From assembly GCA_004172935.1 (NCBI GenBank), contig SDZD01000001.1:1-64000 (forward strand): a stretch of 64,000 nt of DNA, read 5' to 3'. The position numbers were made by a program, and so were the translations under genes. How positions within the stretch are numbered: the first letter of the stretch is position 1; every line of letters starts with the position of its first letter. Shown here piece after piece: positions 31,365-38,381 of the stretch. The stretch is from a bacterium. Lineage in GTDB: Bacteria; Armatimonadota; Abditibacteriia; Abditibacteriales; Abditibacteriaceae. The notes beneath the pieces are model-generated. The model saw only the letters and a program-made list of their open reading frames with translations, was not told where the DNA came from and searched no databases.

Positions 31365-31856
31365 ATGAGCGTTCGAAGCCCGTTTTTCCGTAAATCACAA
31401 ACCGACTTATGCAACCGCATTTCAGAACCACCCCAAAAGGGCTTTGACGACCACAACCCACCCGGCTCGATGTTCCGCGAGCGACAAACTCTCCATATTT
31501 ACGGCACTCTCCGCACACCCTATGCCGAACCCGAAACACAACTAACACCCACCATAATTCCCGCGCCTCCCTCTCCCCAGATCGAGACGCCCCAGGACAC
31601 GACCATTCAACCCACCTATCAAGCAAGCGAATTCCTCGCCTTCGACTTGACCCACCTAACCAGCCGACGCCTATGCATCATGGGCGCCATCCGACTAATA
31701 GAACGCGCTATCGAAATCGGCGACACAGACGGCATCCCGCCCAAGGCTCTACGCCCCTACGCCACCAATGCCCGAAACACCACCAAACGCTTCGAGCGCA
31801 CAATTAAACCCAAAAGCCCACTCGGCTTTTTGAAAGAAAAGCTACTTGAGGATTAG
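31365..31856 (+). CDS. hypothetical protein with Pro-rich linker
   Basis: 163 residues. A Shine-Dalgarno-like AAAGGAG lies nine bases before the ATG. The centre is Pro/Thr-rich (residues 55-85), the C-terminal half helical. Unlike the AT-rich neighbour downstream it has GC-rich third positions with a strong C bias. Function unknown. Confidence 0.5.
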   Translation: MSVRSPFFRKSQTDLCNRISEPPQKGFDDHNPPGSMFRERQTLHIYGTLRTPYAEPETQLTPTIIPAPPSPQIETPQDTTIQPTYQASEFLAFDLTHLTSRRLCIMGAIRLIERAIEIGDTDGIPPKALRPYATNARNTTKRFERTIKPKSPLGFLKEKLLED

Positions 31857-31871
31857 CAAATAAAAATTAAA

Positions 31872-33161
31872 ATGTGCAGAATACAAATTGGGGATATAGT
31901 CGATAATAGTCATTACCCCAGAAACTACAAAGTGAGGTTGGATGGTTTGCAAATAGAATGGGAGATAAGCCGCGACACACACAGGAGTAATTACTCGCTT
32001 TGGTTTGGCCCAGATGAAGAATTACCTGAAGGGTTCCATTTGAACGTGTACGACAATCTACTGTCAGATTCTATTGCACAAGTAGAAATATGCGACATAG
32101 ACCCCCAAATTGTCAGCTTATACACCTCTGGTAACATATCACATGTAACTTACGAATTGTCATTTTCTATTATTTTACTTGAGCAAGATAAATTCACAAA
32201 GGCTACAATTGCACTGGATGGTGAAAAATGGAAGTATCTATGGAGCATAGAAGAGTTTATAGCAGAAATATCTACCACTGAAATTTATTCTAAAATAAAT
32301 TGTTCTCATGTTGAACATCCTTTCCCCGATTACCCTACAGATAGGACTGTGGATGTTTACTTCGTGATAGATGATGATAATTCAACCTTAGCCAAAGAGA
32401 GAGTAAAAGCGCAAACGGAGATTAAGAAACTAATAGAGTTAACGGAAATTTCACTTCAGGCCAAGTTAGACGAAAATTCTTTAGTCAGCTACTTCAATTT
32501 TCCCGTGGGGCTGCAAGGTGCATGTGAAGGGTATCTTTTATCGTTTGTGGAATTTTTGAAAGAAGTTGGTGTTGATGCGACAGCCGAACTGAAGGAAGAC
32601 AAAACTCATCCAGGACAAGTTCTATTTTCAGTTACCCCCGGTAAGGGCAAAGACGCTTTAGGTAAGGTAAAGCAAGCTCTCGATTGCTACATCGAAGCCG
32701 CTACAACCACCAATTTCGAGTTCAATCCTGATGCTTCGATTAGCGCTCTAAAATTTGAAGCCCAAGTGCGTCACTTTCAAAGCCAATTCGCTTTATCTCA
32801 AGCCCAAATACGGGCATTAGAAATAGAGAATCGTGGTCTAGATGCCTTAGCGCGGCTTCAAGAAGCAACAATCCTTTCTCATCAAACCACCATCGAGAAC
32901 ATAACTGCTAATAACGTTTTTCTATTAGCTCAGGTAGATTCATGGCGGAAAGGGACAGCAGAAAAAGCCAAGGATGAAATGCGTTTTTTGCGAGGAATAG
33001 TCACCCTCAAGGAACAACGCATAGGGCCATTCACACTCAATGCGGCCCGATTCCTTTATGAAATGCAACAATTAATGCAAGACGATGGTGTTCCAGGGAA
33101 TTTACGTGAGGACGTAGGTTTACCCGCACTTCCACCACACGACGAAACCAAAAACTATTAA
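31872..33161 (+). CDS. large hypothetical cargo protein with C-terminal coiled coil
   Basis: 429 residues, AT-rich DNA, soluble. The N-terminal 150 are beta-rich; a middle segment (about 205-280) reads GLQGACEGYLLSFVEFLKEV, then QVLFSVTPGKGKDALGKVKQ; the C-terminal 130 residues form a probable coiled coil (ALSQAQIRALEIENRGLDAL). I recognise no family. It begins 16 bases after the previous gene and lies in a cargo block that ends with a restriction-modification pair. Confidence 0.6.
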   Translation: MCRIQIGDIVDNSHYPRNYKVRLDGLQIEWEISRDTHRSNYSLWFGPDEELPEGFHLNVYDNLLSDSIAQVEICDIDPQIVSLYTSGNISHVTYELSFSIILLEQDKFTKATIALDGEKWKYLWSIEEFIAEISTTEIYSKINCSHVEHPFPDYPTDRTVDVYFVIDDDNSTLAKERVKAQTEIKKLIELTEISLQAKLDENSLVSYFNFPVGLQGACEGYLLSFVEFLKEVGVDATAELKEDKTHPGQVLFSVTPGKGKDALGKVKQALDCYIEAATTTNFEFNPDASISALKFEAQVRHFQSQFALSQAQIRALEIENRGLDALARLQEATILSHQTTIENITANNVFLLAQVDSWRKGTAEKAKDEMRFLRGIVTLKEQRIGPFTLNAARFLYEMQQLMQDDGVPGNLREDVGLPALPPHDETKNY

Positions 33162-33167
33162 TTAAAA

Positions 33168-33932
33168 ATGAAATTCAACCTCTTACCTCTTCTTACTGTG
33201 GCCTTCGCGCCCCTATTCTTCCAACCAGCGCCCGCAGTTGCCCACGAAGAAATCTGCGCCAAGTGCGAAGGCGGCCCCTGTAACGCTTGTAAGAACTGTG
33301 CCAGCTGCAAATGGTGCAAAAGCGGTGGCACATGCAGCGTGTGCGCCCGCCCAAAGACGGGCAATGGCGGCGCACAACGCCGTTCTTCAGCACCCCCACA
33401 GTTGCAAATGCTCCCCCAAGAGGCCACACAAGAGCCTTCATGGGTTCGCCAGCAGCGACTCGAACGCGCCGAAGGCTTGCTTCCGCCACAGCGCACCCGC
33501 GCCGCCGTCGTGCCTTCCAAGCTGGTGGGCAAGTGCATCGCGGTCACGGACGGCGACACCCTCAAAATCTTAGTCGGCACCACAACCACAGTAATCCGCC
33601 TAAACGGAATCGACGCGCCCGAAAAAGCGCAAGCCTTCGGCACACAGTCGAAGAATTCGCTTTCGTCGCTCGCCTTCGGCAAGACGATCACCGTCTACCC
33701 AGCGGGTAAAGACCGCTATAGCCGCGTGTTGGGTTGGGTTTTCGTCGGCTCGACCAGCGTCAACAGCGAGCAAGTGAAACGCGGCTTCGCGTGGTGGTAT
33801 CGCCAGTACGCCCCCAAAGAAGCCAAATTAGCCGCGCTCGAAACCAGCGCCCGCAAAGCCCGCGTCGGCCTTTGGAGCGACGCTACTCCCGTCGCCCCTT
33901 GGCAATGGCGCTCGACCAGCAAAAAGAGCTGA
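33168..33932 (+). CDS. secreted staphylococcal-nuclease-like thermonuclease with Cys-rich N-terminus
   Basis: 254 residues. Signal peptide (LLTVAFAPLFFQPAPAVAH) followed by a Cys-rich stretch with nine Cys in about 35 residues (CAKCEGGPCNACKNCASCKW). The SNase domain has VTDGDTLKI, RLNGIDAPEKAQAFG (catalytic Arg and Glu) and KDRYSRVLGWVF (second catalytic Arg). It would degrade DNA or RNA outside the cytoplasm with calcium. The Cys-rich part may bind metal or form disulfides. It starts six bases after the previous gene. Confidence 0.85.
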   Translation: MKFNLLPLLTVAFAPLFFQPAPAVAHEEICAKCEGGPCNACKNCASCKWCKSGGTCSVCARPKTGNGGAQRRSSAPPQLQMLPQEATQEPSWVRQQRLERAEGLLPPQRTRAAVVPSKLVGKCIAVTDGDTLKILVGTTTTVIRLNGIDAPEKAQAFGTQSKNSLSSLAFGKTITVYPAGKDRYSRVLGWVFVGSTSVNSEQVKRGFAWWYRQYAPKEAKLAALETSARKARVGLWSDATPVAPWQWRSTSKKS

Positions 33933-34026
33933 ATTCAAGTAGTTTTGTATTTAGAAGGAGAACCTATTGGGTCTTTCACACAACGGTACAAAGAACTCGC
34001 TTACGGATAAAAATACCTGAATATTT

Positions 34027-34896
34027 ATGACAAACGAGCAATTCCTTCTTGCATTGCAAGCTGAAGCCAATACCTTTAACAAAGCAATTTCAACAGATGA
34101 TGGAGAGTGGATTATCAAGGGATTCATCGACGTATACCAGCGCATTTACACAATTTCCGTCGATACCAAAGTTGTTTCCAAAGTTCTTGAGATTCTGTTG
34201 TTGCCCGCCTTCGATGCATTCGCGAAACGAAACGGCCTGAAACTTGAGTTGCCACCCCATCAGAACTTTTACCCAGACTTATCTTTTACTCATATAGAGA
34301 CTGGAAGGCGGTTTGCCGTCGATATAAAAAGCACATACCGAGCGACGGAAACACAGATCAACGGAATGACTTTGGGAGCATTTACGGGGTACTTTCGCCA
34401 ACGTGCAAGCCAGAAGAATACGCTGTATCCGTATGGAAGTTACGAAGGGCATTACGCACTAGGAGTTATTTATTCCAAAGGTGAGAACTTTGAGGGCGAA
34501 TTGCGCCAATTCTCACTTGATGAATTATCGGAAATTCGCTCGGTAATACGTAATTTCGAGTTTTTTGCTCAACCAAAATACAAGATTGCCTCTTATCGGC
34601 CAGGCAGCGGTAATACCAAAAATATCGGCTCAGCCACCAAAATCACGGATATACGCGATGGTAAAGGGCCATTTGCCTCATTAGGCGAAGAAGTCTATGA
34701 CGACTATTGGATGTATTATCTAACAGCAGATATGGCGCGCGAAAAGGAATTGCCTCGTCCATATTCTAATTTGCAAACTTACCTTGAATACAAAGAGCGC
34801 GGCGTGGACGTTCTAAAATCCCACGCGGCAGAAATTGCGCGACTGGCAGAAGACGAAACCATGTTAGCGGAGGAAGTAGAGGAAGCAGGCGAATGA
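34027..34896 (+). CDS. type II restriction endonuclease, EcoRV family
   Basis: 289 residues against 245 for EcoRV. From memory of EcoRV, the match runs through most of the protein: VDTKVVSKVLEILLLP, then NFYPDLSF (D84, like Asp74), FAVDIKSTYR (D99 and K101, like Asp90 and Lys92), MTLGAFTGYFRQ, YPYGSYEGHYALGVIYSK, and GSGNTKNIGSATK for the C-terminal region. The expected target is GATATC, cut in the middle to leave blunt ends. A C-terminal extension of about 35 residues follows. It overlaps the methylase gene by four bases (ATGA at 34,893). Confidence 0.9.
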   Translation: MTNEQFLLALQAEANTFNKAISTDDGEWIIKGFIDVYQRIYTISVDTKVVSKVLEILLLPAFDAFAKRNGLKLELPPHQNFYPDLSFTHIETGRRFAVDIKSTYRATETQINGMTLGAFTGYFRQRASQKNTLYPYGSYEGHYALGVIYSKGENFEGELRQFSLDELSEIRSVIRNFEFFAQPKYKIASYRPGSGNTKNIGSATKITDIRDGKGPFASLGEEVYDDYWMYYLTADMAREKELPRPYSNLQTYLEYKERGVDVLKSHAAEIARLAEDETMLAEEVEEAGE

Positions 34897-35792
34897 GAAA
34901 ACCGCCTCTTGTTCCGCCAATCAAGTGCCAGGGTATAAAAACCAAATTGGTAGAGAGAATTAAGTCTTTTGCCCCCACAGATATTAAGGGACGCTACATT
35001 GAACCCTTTTTGGGTTCGGGTGTCATCTCACTTAATTTATTGCCTCAACGCGCTCTTTTGAATGATACAAACATTCATATAATCGGCTTTTATAAAGCGT
35101 TGCAAAAAGGCGAAGTTACCCCCTCGTCTGTAAAAGCGCACCTGCAACAGGAGGGGACTATATTAAGCCAAGGTGGGCAAGAGCATTACAACTTTGTTCG
35201 TTCTCGTTTTAACGAGCAAGGCGATCCTCACGATTTTCTTTTCCTCAATCGTGCGTGTTTCAACGGTGTCATGCGCTTTAACCGTAAAGGCGGTTTCAAC
35301 GTTCCCTTCTGCCATAAACCTGATCGTTTTGCGCAATCTTATGTCACCAAGATTTTCAATCAAGTCCAAGCGCTCCAAGATGTAATGCAATCACGTGATT
35401 GGGAGTTTACGACTCACGATTTCAGGGAAGTTTTAGCGGAAGCAGAGGAAGACGATTTTATTTATCTTGATCCACCATACGCGGGGCGCCATGTAGATTA
35501 CTTTAACTCTTGGTCTGCTACTGATGAAGAGGACTTGACGCAGTTCCTACGTGACAGCCCTGCGCGTTGGATGTTATCGTCATGGCAAGAAAATGAGTTC
35601 CGGCGCAACAGTGCGACAGACATTTGGGCATCTGAAGGTTGGCACATTGAAACGACAGAGCATTTTTACCATGTTGGCGCCCAGGAAACGTTACGACATC
35701 CAATGATTGAAGCCTTGGTCTTCAATTTTTCTCCCAATCGTGAAAACAAGGAGGTACATGATGCTCCCGACCTACAATTATCATTGCTGTAG
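34893..35792 (+). CDS. adenine-N6 DNA methyltransferase, EcoRV-type partner
   Basis: 299 residues. VPPIKCQGIKTKLV at the N-terminus, EPFLGSGV (AdoMet-binding motif I, about 37-44), FLFLNRACFNG, GGFNVPFCHKPDRFAQSY, and YLDPPYAGRHVDYFNSW (catalytic DPPY, 193-196) match M.EcoRV closely in order and spacing. It would methylate adenine in GATATC and protect the host. Co-translated with the nuclease by a four-base overlap, at the extreme end of the prophage. Confidence 0.9.
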   Translation: MRKPPLVPPIKCQGIKTKLVERIKSFAPTDIKGRYIEPFLGSGVISLNLLPQRALLNDTNIHIIGFYKALQKGEVTPSSVKAHLQQEGTILSQGGQEHYNFVRSRFNEQGDPHDFLFLNRACFNGVMRFNRKGGFNVPFCHKPDRFAQSYVTKIFNQVQALQDVMQSRDWEFTTHDFREVLAEAEEDDFIYLDPPYAGRHVDYFNSWSATDEEDLTQFLRDSPARWMLSSWQENEFRRNSATDIWASEGWHIETTEHFYHVGAQETLRHPMIEALVFNFSPNRENKEVHDAPDLQLSLL

Positions 35793-35870
35793 TCGAGCAG
35801 TTTTCTGGAAGTAAAAAATTTCAATATTGACCATCTGATTCATCTAAAAACAGCGTGATTCAAAGGCTTA

Positions 35871-35892
35871 GTTTGGCTTTATAAAGCCAAAC
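35871..35892. repeat. perfect 22-bp palindrome beside the attachment site
   Basis: GTTTGGCTTTA/TAAAGCCAAAC without a loop. It lies 18 bases before the tRNA remnant. No T tract follows on the plus strand, so a terminator for the methylase gene is doubtful; an integrase arm-type site is possible. The rest of 35,793-36,166 contains only the tRNA remnant and its terminator. Confidence 0.5.
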
Positions 35893-35910
35893 AGAAAAAT
35901 TAAGTGGCAA

Positions 35911-35957
35911 CGTGATTTGCATTCAGGAGGTGAGCGGTTCGAGTCCGCTATTCTCCA
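35911..35957 (+). pseudogene. 3' part of tRNA-Ala(UGC): prophage attachment site
   Basis: Readable parts are the anticodon loop TTTGCAT (anticodon TGC), anticodon-stem 3' side TCAGG, variable loop AGGTG, T arm AGCGG-TTCGAGT-CCGCT, acceptor strand ATTCTCC and discriminator A. The 5' side of the anticodon stem has one mismatch and no D arm or 5' acceptor strand precedes it. So the 5' half is missing, as expected when an element integrates into the 3' part of a tRNA gene; the complete gene should be at the other end of the element. The native tRNA terminator follows. Confidence 0.8.
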
Positions 35958-35961
35958 TACG

Positions 35962-35999
35962 AAAAAAAAGCCAACGCATAATGCGTTGGCTTTTTTTTT
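35962..35999 (+). terminator. terminator of the tRNA-Ala(UGC) unit
   Basis: GCCAACGCAT/ATGCGTTGGC stem followed by nine T. It belongs to the host side of the junction. Confidence 0.85.
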
Positions 36000-36166
36000 C
36001 GAAGCTATTAGCTGCTGGCTCTTAGCTTTTAGCTGACCATTGAACTCGAACCATCATGTAGTGGCGGTATTGATGAACGACTGCGAGAAGATTGCTCTTG
36101 GAATAATAATCGCTTGCTCATGATTTGACGACTACTCTTTATGGCACTGGAAGCGCTCAAATGGCA

Positions 36167-36200
36167 AAAAAGCCCGCTTCAAGCGAAGCAGGCTTTTTTA
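36167..36200. terminator. terminator hairpin
   Basis: AAAAAAGCC-GCTTC/GAAGC-GGCTTTTTT stem with loop AAGC and one internal mismatch. It lies before repeat A; no clear gene precedes it. Confidence 0.7.
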
Positions 36201-36227
36201 TGTCGAAACACTATTCCCTATCTATTA

Positions 36228-36324
36228 TCCACTTACTCTACTCTCATGAAACGTTGTATCGCTTCGGGGTTACTTCTAGTACATCCGTTTTCGAGGGAGC
36301 TTCCCATAAAAACAGCGTTAAAAA
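36228..36324 (+). repeat. repeat A of the duplicated module
   Basis: About 97 bases matching repeat B (37,270-37,369) at roughly 80-85 per cent. Shared blocks are TCCACTTACTCT, TGTATCG, TTCGGGGTT, CTAGTAC and TTCCCATAAAAACAGCGTTAAAA at the 3' end (given here in parts: TTCCCATAAAA, ACAGCGTTAAAA). An in-frame peptide MKRCIASGLLLVHPF starts at 36,247 and repeat B can encode a similar one, but repeat C cannot, so a regulatory or RNA role is equally likely. A terminator follows. Confidence 0.65.
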
Positions 36325-36342
36325 TGCTGGCGTAAACCGTTA

Positions 36343-36384
36343 AAACCAAAGAGGCCGCTTCAAACGAAGCGGCCTCTTTTTCTT
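36343..36384 (+). terminator. terminator after repeat A
   Basis: AGAGGCCGCTTC/GAAGCGGCCTCT stem with loop AAAC and a T tract. With repeat A it would define a transcript of about 130 bases. Confidence 0.8.
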
Positions 36385-36394
36385 CTGCTCTTAA

Positions 36395-36473
36395 TCTTTC
36401 ACAAGGTATCGTTGTGGGGTTGGATCGAGTAAATGTGAATTAGCGAATGGTGCCCATAAAAATAGCGTTAAAA
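36395..36473 (+). repeat. repeat C, diverged copy
   Basis: Shares TATCGTTGTGGGGTT and CCCATAAAAATAGCGTTAAAA-like sequence with repeats A and B at the same spacing, but the middle is diverged and no reading frame is kept. It precedes the 36,560-36,862 gene. Confidence 0.5.
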
Positions 36474-36559
36474 GTGTTTTACAGAGCTTGAACATCAAAA
36501 CGTCAGGGGTGATAATTAACTATCTCGCTGAGTTTTTTGCAGCAAAGGAGATGGAGCCA

Positions 36560-36862
36560 ATGACCGCCACGTTTATGAACTTAGATGATAAAACGCGCGC
36601 ACAAGCTGTCCTTCTTTTAGAAGAAATCGAAGAGACTTTGTCCGTTGCCGAACGCCAACAATACGAATCTATGTTGGTGGAAATGAGTGCAGACCAGAGT
36701 GACCAAGGCGTGGGGCAATTTGATTCCCTACTGTTCGGTTTGCACAGCGGCGAGAAGCTTTCTCACTCGGTTCGTGATGCGAATATTGTTGCACTCCGCA
36801 GCGATGTTTTGATGCAAATTGTCAACACAAGACCGATGAATCTAGACATCTGGGGTTTGTAG
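36560..36862 (+). CDS. small hypothetical protein of module copy 1
   Basis: 100 residues from ATG 36,560, which has AAAGGAG nine bases upstream; earlier in-frame ATGs (36,488, 36,551) lack this. Acidic and helical (DDKTRAQAVLLLEEIEETLSVAERQQYESMLVEM), no signal peptide. It faces the 42-residue peptide gene at 36,878. Function unknown. Confidence 0.55.
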   Translation: MTATFMNLDDKTRAQAVLLLEEIEETLSVAERQQYESMLVEMSADQSDQGVGQFDSLLFGLHSGEKLSHSVRDANIVALRSDVLMQIVNTRPMNLDIWGL

Positions 36863-36877
36863 TCCCTCGTTCTATTT

Positions 36878-37006
36878 TCACATGCCGAAGGTGCCGACTG
36901 AATCGAGGTGAGCGAACCGCTCGCCATCGAGTGTGGAGTGTTTCGCGAAAGGAATGAGGGCAATCGCTGCCGTAAGTAGGACAGTGATTTCGAGGAGCAT
37001 TTTCAT
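36878..37006 (-). CDS. 42-residue secreted or membrane peptide, paralogue 1
   Basis: ATG 37,004-37,006. A hydrophobic N-terminal helix (MLLEITVLLTAAIALIPF) is followed by a polar part ending ERFAHLDSVGTFGM. The gene at 37,702-37,830 encodes a peptide of the same length with the same C-terminal motif. A 27-bp element 13 bases upstream of the ATG is shared too. The layout (export signal plus conserved short C-terminus) is like that of a signalling peptide or small toxin. Overlooked by most gene finders because of its size. Confidence 0.6.
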   Translation of the reverse strand: MKMLLEITVLLTAAIALIPFAKHSTLDGERFAHLDSVGTFGM

Positions 37007-37018
37007 TTGAAATCTATA

Positions 37019-37045
37019 TTCCACGATGTTTGCCCTCTGCTGTGA
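37019..37045 (-). promoter_or_regulatory. conserved upstream element of peptide gene 1
   Basis: Minus strand TCACAGCAGAGGGCAAAC followed by ATCGTGGAA. It matches 37,853-37,879 at 24 of 27 positions. Confidence 0.5.
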
Positions 37046-37210
37046 AGCCATTCATATTGTCTAGATTCTCAGTTAATAACCTTAGCCCCCCCCTCATTAA
37101 ACAGCCCAGTCTAAGTGTTCTCCAAGCGAATCATTAAATAATTAGATAATCGCTAACCCTTCTCCCAAATATCCGATAATCTCTTATAAATATCAAAACT
37201 GAGTAAAACC

Positions 37211-37244
37211 AAAATAGCCCGCTGCAATTGCAGCGGGCTATTTT
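37211..37244. terminator. bidirectional terminator between the module copies
   Basis: AAAATAGCCCGCTGCAA/TTGCAGCGGGCTATTTT, a perfect 17-bp stem. The rest of 37,046-37,269 holds nothing I can identify. Confidence 0.75.
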
Positions 37245-37269
37245 GTTGGTGAACCTTTTCCACTATCAC

Positions 37270-37369
37270 ATCCACTTACTCTCGTACTCTCATAAAACGA
37301 TGTATCGTTTCGGGGTTGCTACTAGTACAGGTCATTTCGAGGGGTCTTCCCATAAAAACAGCGTTAAAA
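37270..37369 (+). repeat. repeat B of the duplicated module
   Basis: Close copy of repeat A. Many of the differences fall at third positions of the frame KRCIxSGLLLV...SRxLPIKTALK, though copy B has ATA where copy A has ATG. It precedes the small membrane gene at 37,449. Confidence 0.65.
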
Positions 37370-37448
37370 GGAGCCGTTCCAGGCGTTAATTTGGGGCTGG
37401 AAAATTCACTTGCGGAGAGAGCATTTGTTTGCGGTAAATTGAACACTC

Positions 37449-37598
37449 ATGATGATGAAAAGCCCGCTTCAGGGCGTACTGGTCGGCTTTGTCGCTGGCC
37501 TCGCGGTTGGGTTCATATTGCATAACCTCAAATTCATTATTGGCATCGCCATAGTCGTCGCTATCGCCTACTTCTTTTTGCGTCCCAAGCGCCCCTAG
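37449..37598 (+). CDS. 49-residue membrane protein of module copy 2
   Basis: Three in-frame ATG codons open the gene. The product has two hydrophobic stretches (GVLVGFVAGLAVGFIL and FIIGIAIVVAIAYFFL) and ends in RPKRP, a hairpin-like two-pass or single long membrane protein with positive ends. It lies between repeat B and a terminator. It may be a small toxin-like or phage-derived membrane protein; not assigned. Confidence 0.55.
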   Translation: MMMKSPLQGVLVGFVAGLAVGFILHNLKFIIGIAIVVAIAYFFLRPKRP

Positions 37599-37603
37599 AC
37601 CTA

Positions 37604-37631
37604 AACAGCCCGCTCAATCGTGCGGGCTGTT
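37604..37631 (+). terminator. terminator after the 49-residue gene
   Basis: AACAGCCCGC/GCGGGCTGTT with loop TCAATCGT, six bases past the stop codon. Confidence 0.75.
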
Positions 37632-37701
37632 GCTATTATTCGGCGGCGCATCACTACTGCTCCTTTTACCGTGACTTCAATCGCGGCGGGGCTGTTTTAA
37701 A

Positions 37702-37830
37702 TCACATGCCGAAGGTGCCGACTGATTCCAAATGAACAAAACGCTCCCTGGAGGCTTTGGAGGTGCTTATAATGGGAAGTAGCATGAAGACCGCTGCTGT
37801 GAGGGTCAGCAATTCAGTTAGGATTTTCAT
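37702..37830 (-). CDS. 42-residue secreted or membrane peptide, paralogue 2
   Basis: ATG 37,828-37,830. Hydrophobic N-terminus (ILTELLTLTAAVFMLLPI), then STSKASRERFVHLESVGTFGM. It is identical to paralogue 1 at most of the last 14 positions (ERFxHLxSVGTFGM) and at K2, L4, E6, A13, A14 and P19 in the helical part. Same length and same position relative to the plus-strand gene of its module. Confidence 0.6.
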   Translation of the reverse strand: MKILTELLTLTAAVFMLLPIISTSKASRERFVHLESVGTFGM

Positions 37831-37852
37831 TTGTGTATTCCGGCCTCCCCTA

Positions 37853-37879
37853 TTCCACGGAGTTCGCCCTCTGCTGTGA
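37853..37879 (-). promoter_or_regulatory. conserved upstream element of peptide gene 2
   Basis: Minus strand TCACAGCAGAGGGCGAAC followed by TCCGTGGAA, 23 bases before the ATG. Likely shared promoter or leader sequence with 37,019-37,045. Confidence 0.5.
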
Positions 37880-38008
37880 GATGGTTAGGAATATATAAGT
37901 CCTCAATTTTCTGCAATCATTTGTGCGCGCCAGTAGAGAAAACCTTATTATCAACTAAGTTCGACACTGACAATTTCAAAAGTTATTATTTTATACTTTT
38001 GAAATTCA

Positions 38009-38359
38009 ATGTCGCCTCGAATCCCTCTGATATTCAACTCCCGCTCTTGGAATTGGGCTGTTTTTGCCGTCCTTTCCTGCTCACTATTCTCTGGATGCGC
38101 ACTTTTGCCTCGACCACGCGGACTGGCGCGTTTCCCCAAAGGCACGCCCGCCACCAAGGCCAAACTCGAACAGGTAAAACCTGGCATGACCGTCGCGCAG
38201 GTCGAAGCTATCTTTGGCAGTCCCGGTCATACCTCAAAGGGAAGCTCACACGACAATCCACCATTTCTTTCATGGACTAACGAAGATTTGACAGCGGCCA
38301 TCATCATGTTCGAAAATGGCCGCGTCACCCAGAGAATGAACGCTGGTGGATTAAAGTAA
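38009..38359 (+). CDS. BamE/SmpA-like lipoprotein
   Basis: 116 residues. A lipoprotein signal (FAVLSCSLFSGC, lipobox LFSGC near residue 30) precedes a SmpA/OmlA-like domain: VKPGMTVAQVEAIFGSPG, then WTNEDLTAAIIMFENGRVTQR. The motif GMTxxQVxxxxGxP is typical of the BamE fold, a small domain that binds other envelope proteins. It is probably anchored in the envelope. Confidence 0.75.
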   Translation: MSPRIPLIFNSRSWNWAVFAVLSCSLFSGCALLPRPRGLARFPKGTPATKAKLEQVKPGMTVAQVEAIFGSPGHTSKGSSHDNPPFLSWTNEDLTAAIIMFENGRVTQRMNAGGLK

Positions 38360-38381
38360 AAAACGCCTCAACCGATACAAC

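Noticed and set aside
35885..35957. Complete tRNA-Ala(UGC)
   Set aside because: No 5' acceptor strand or D arm can be formed upstream of the anticodon stem; only the 3' part is present.
36228..37369. CRISPR array
   Set aside because: Three repeats only, irregular spacing, unequal conservation and no cas genes.
37019..37879. Cyclic di-GMP riboswitch upstream of the peptide genes
   Set aside because: The block with AGAGGGCAAAC looks slightly like the start of a GEMM-I motif, but only 13-23 bases separate it from the ATG and the rest of the aptamer is missing.
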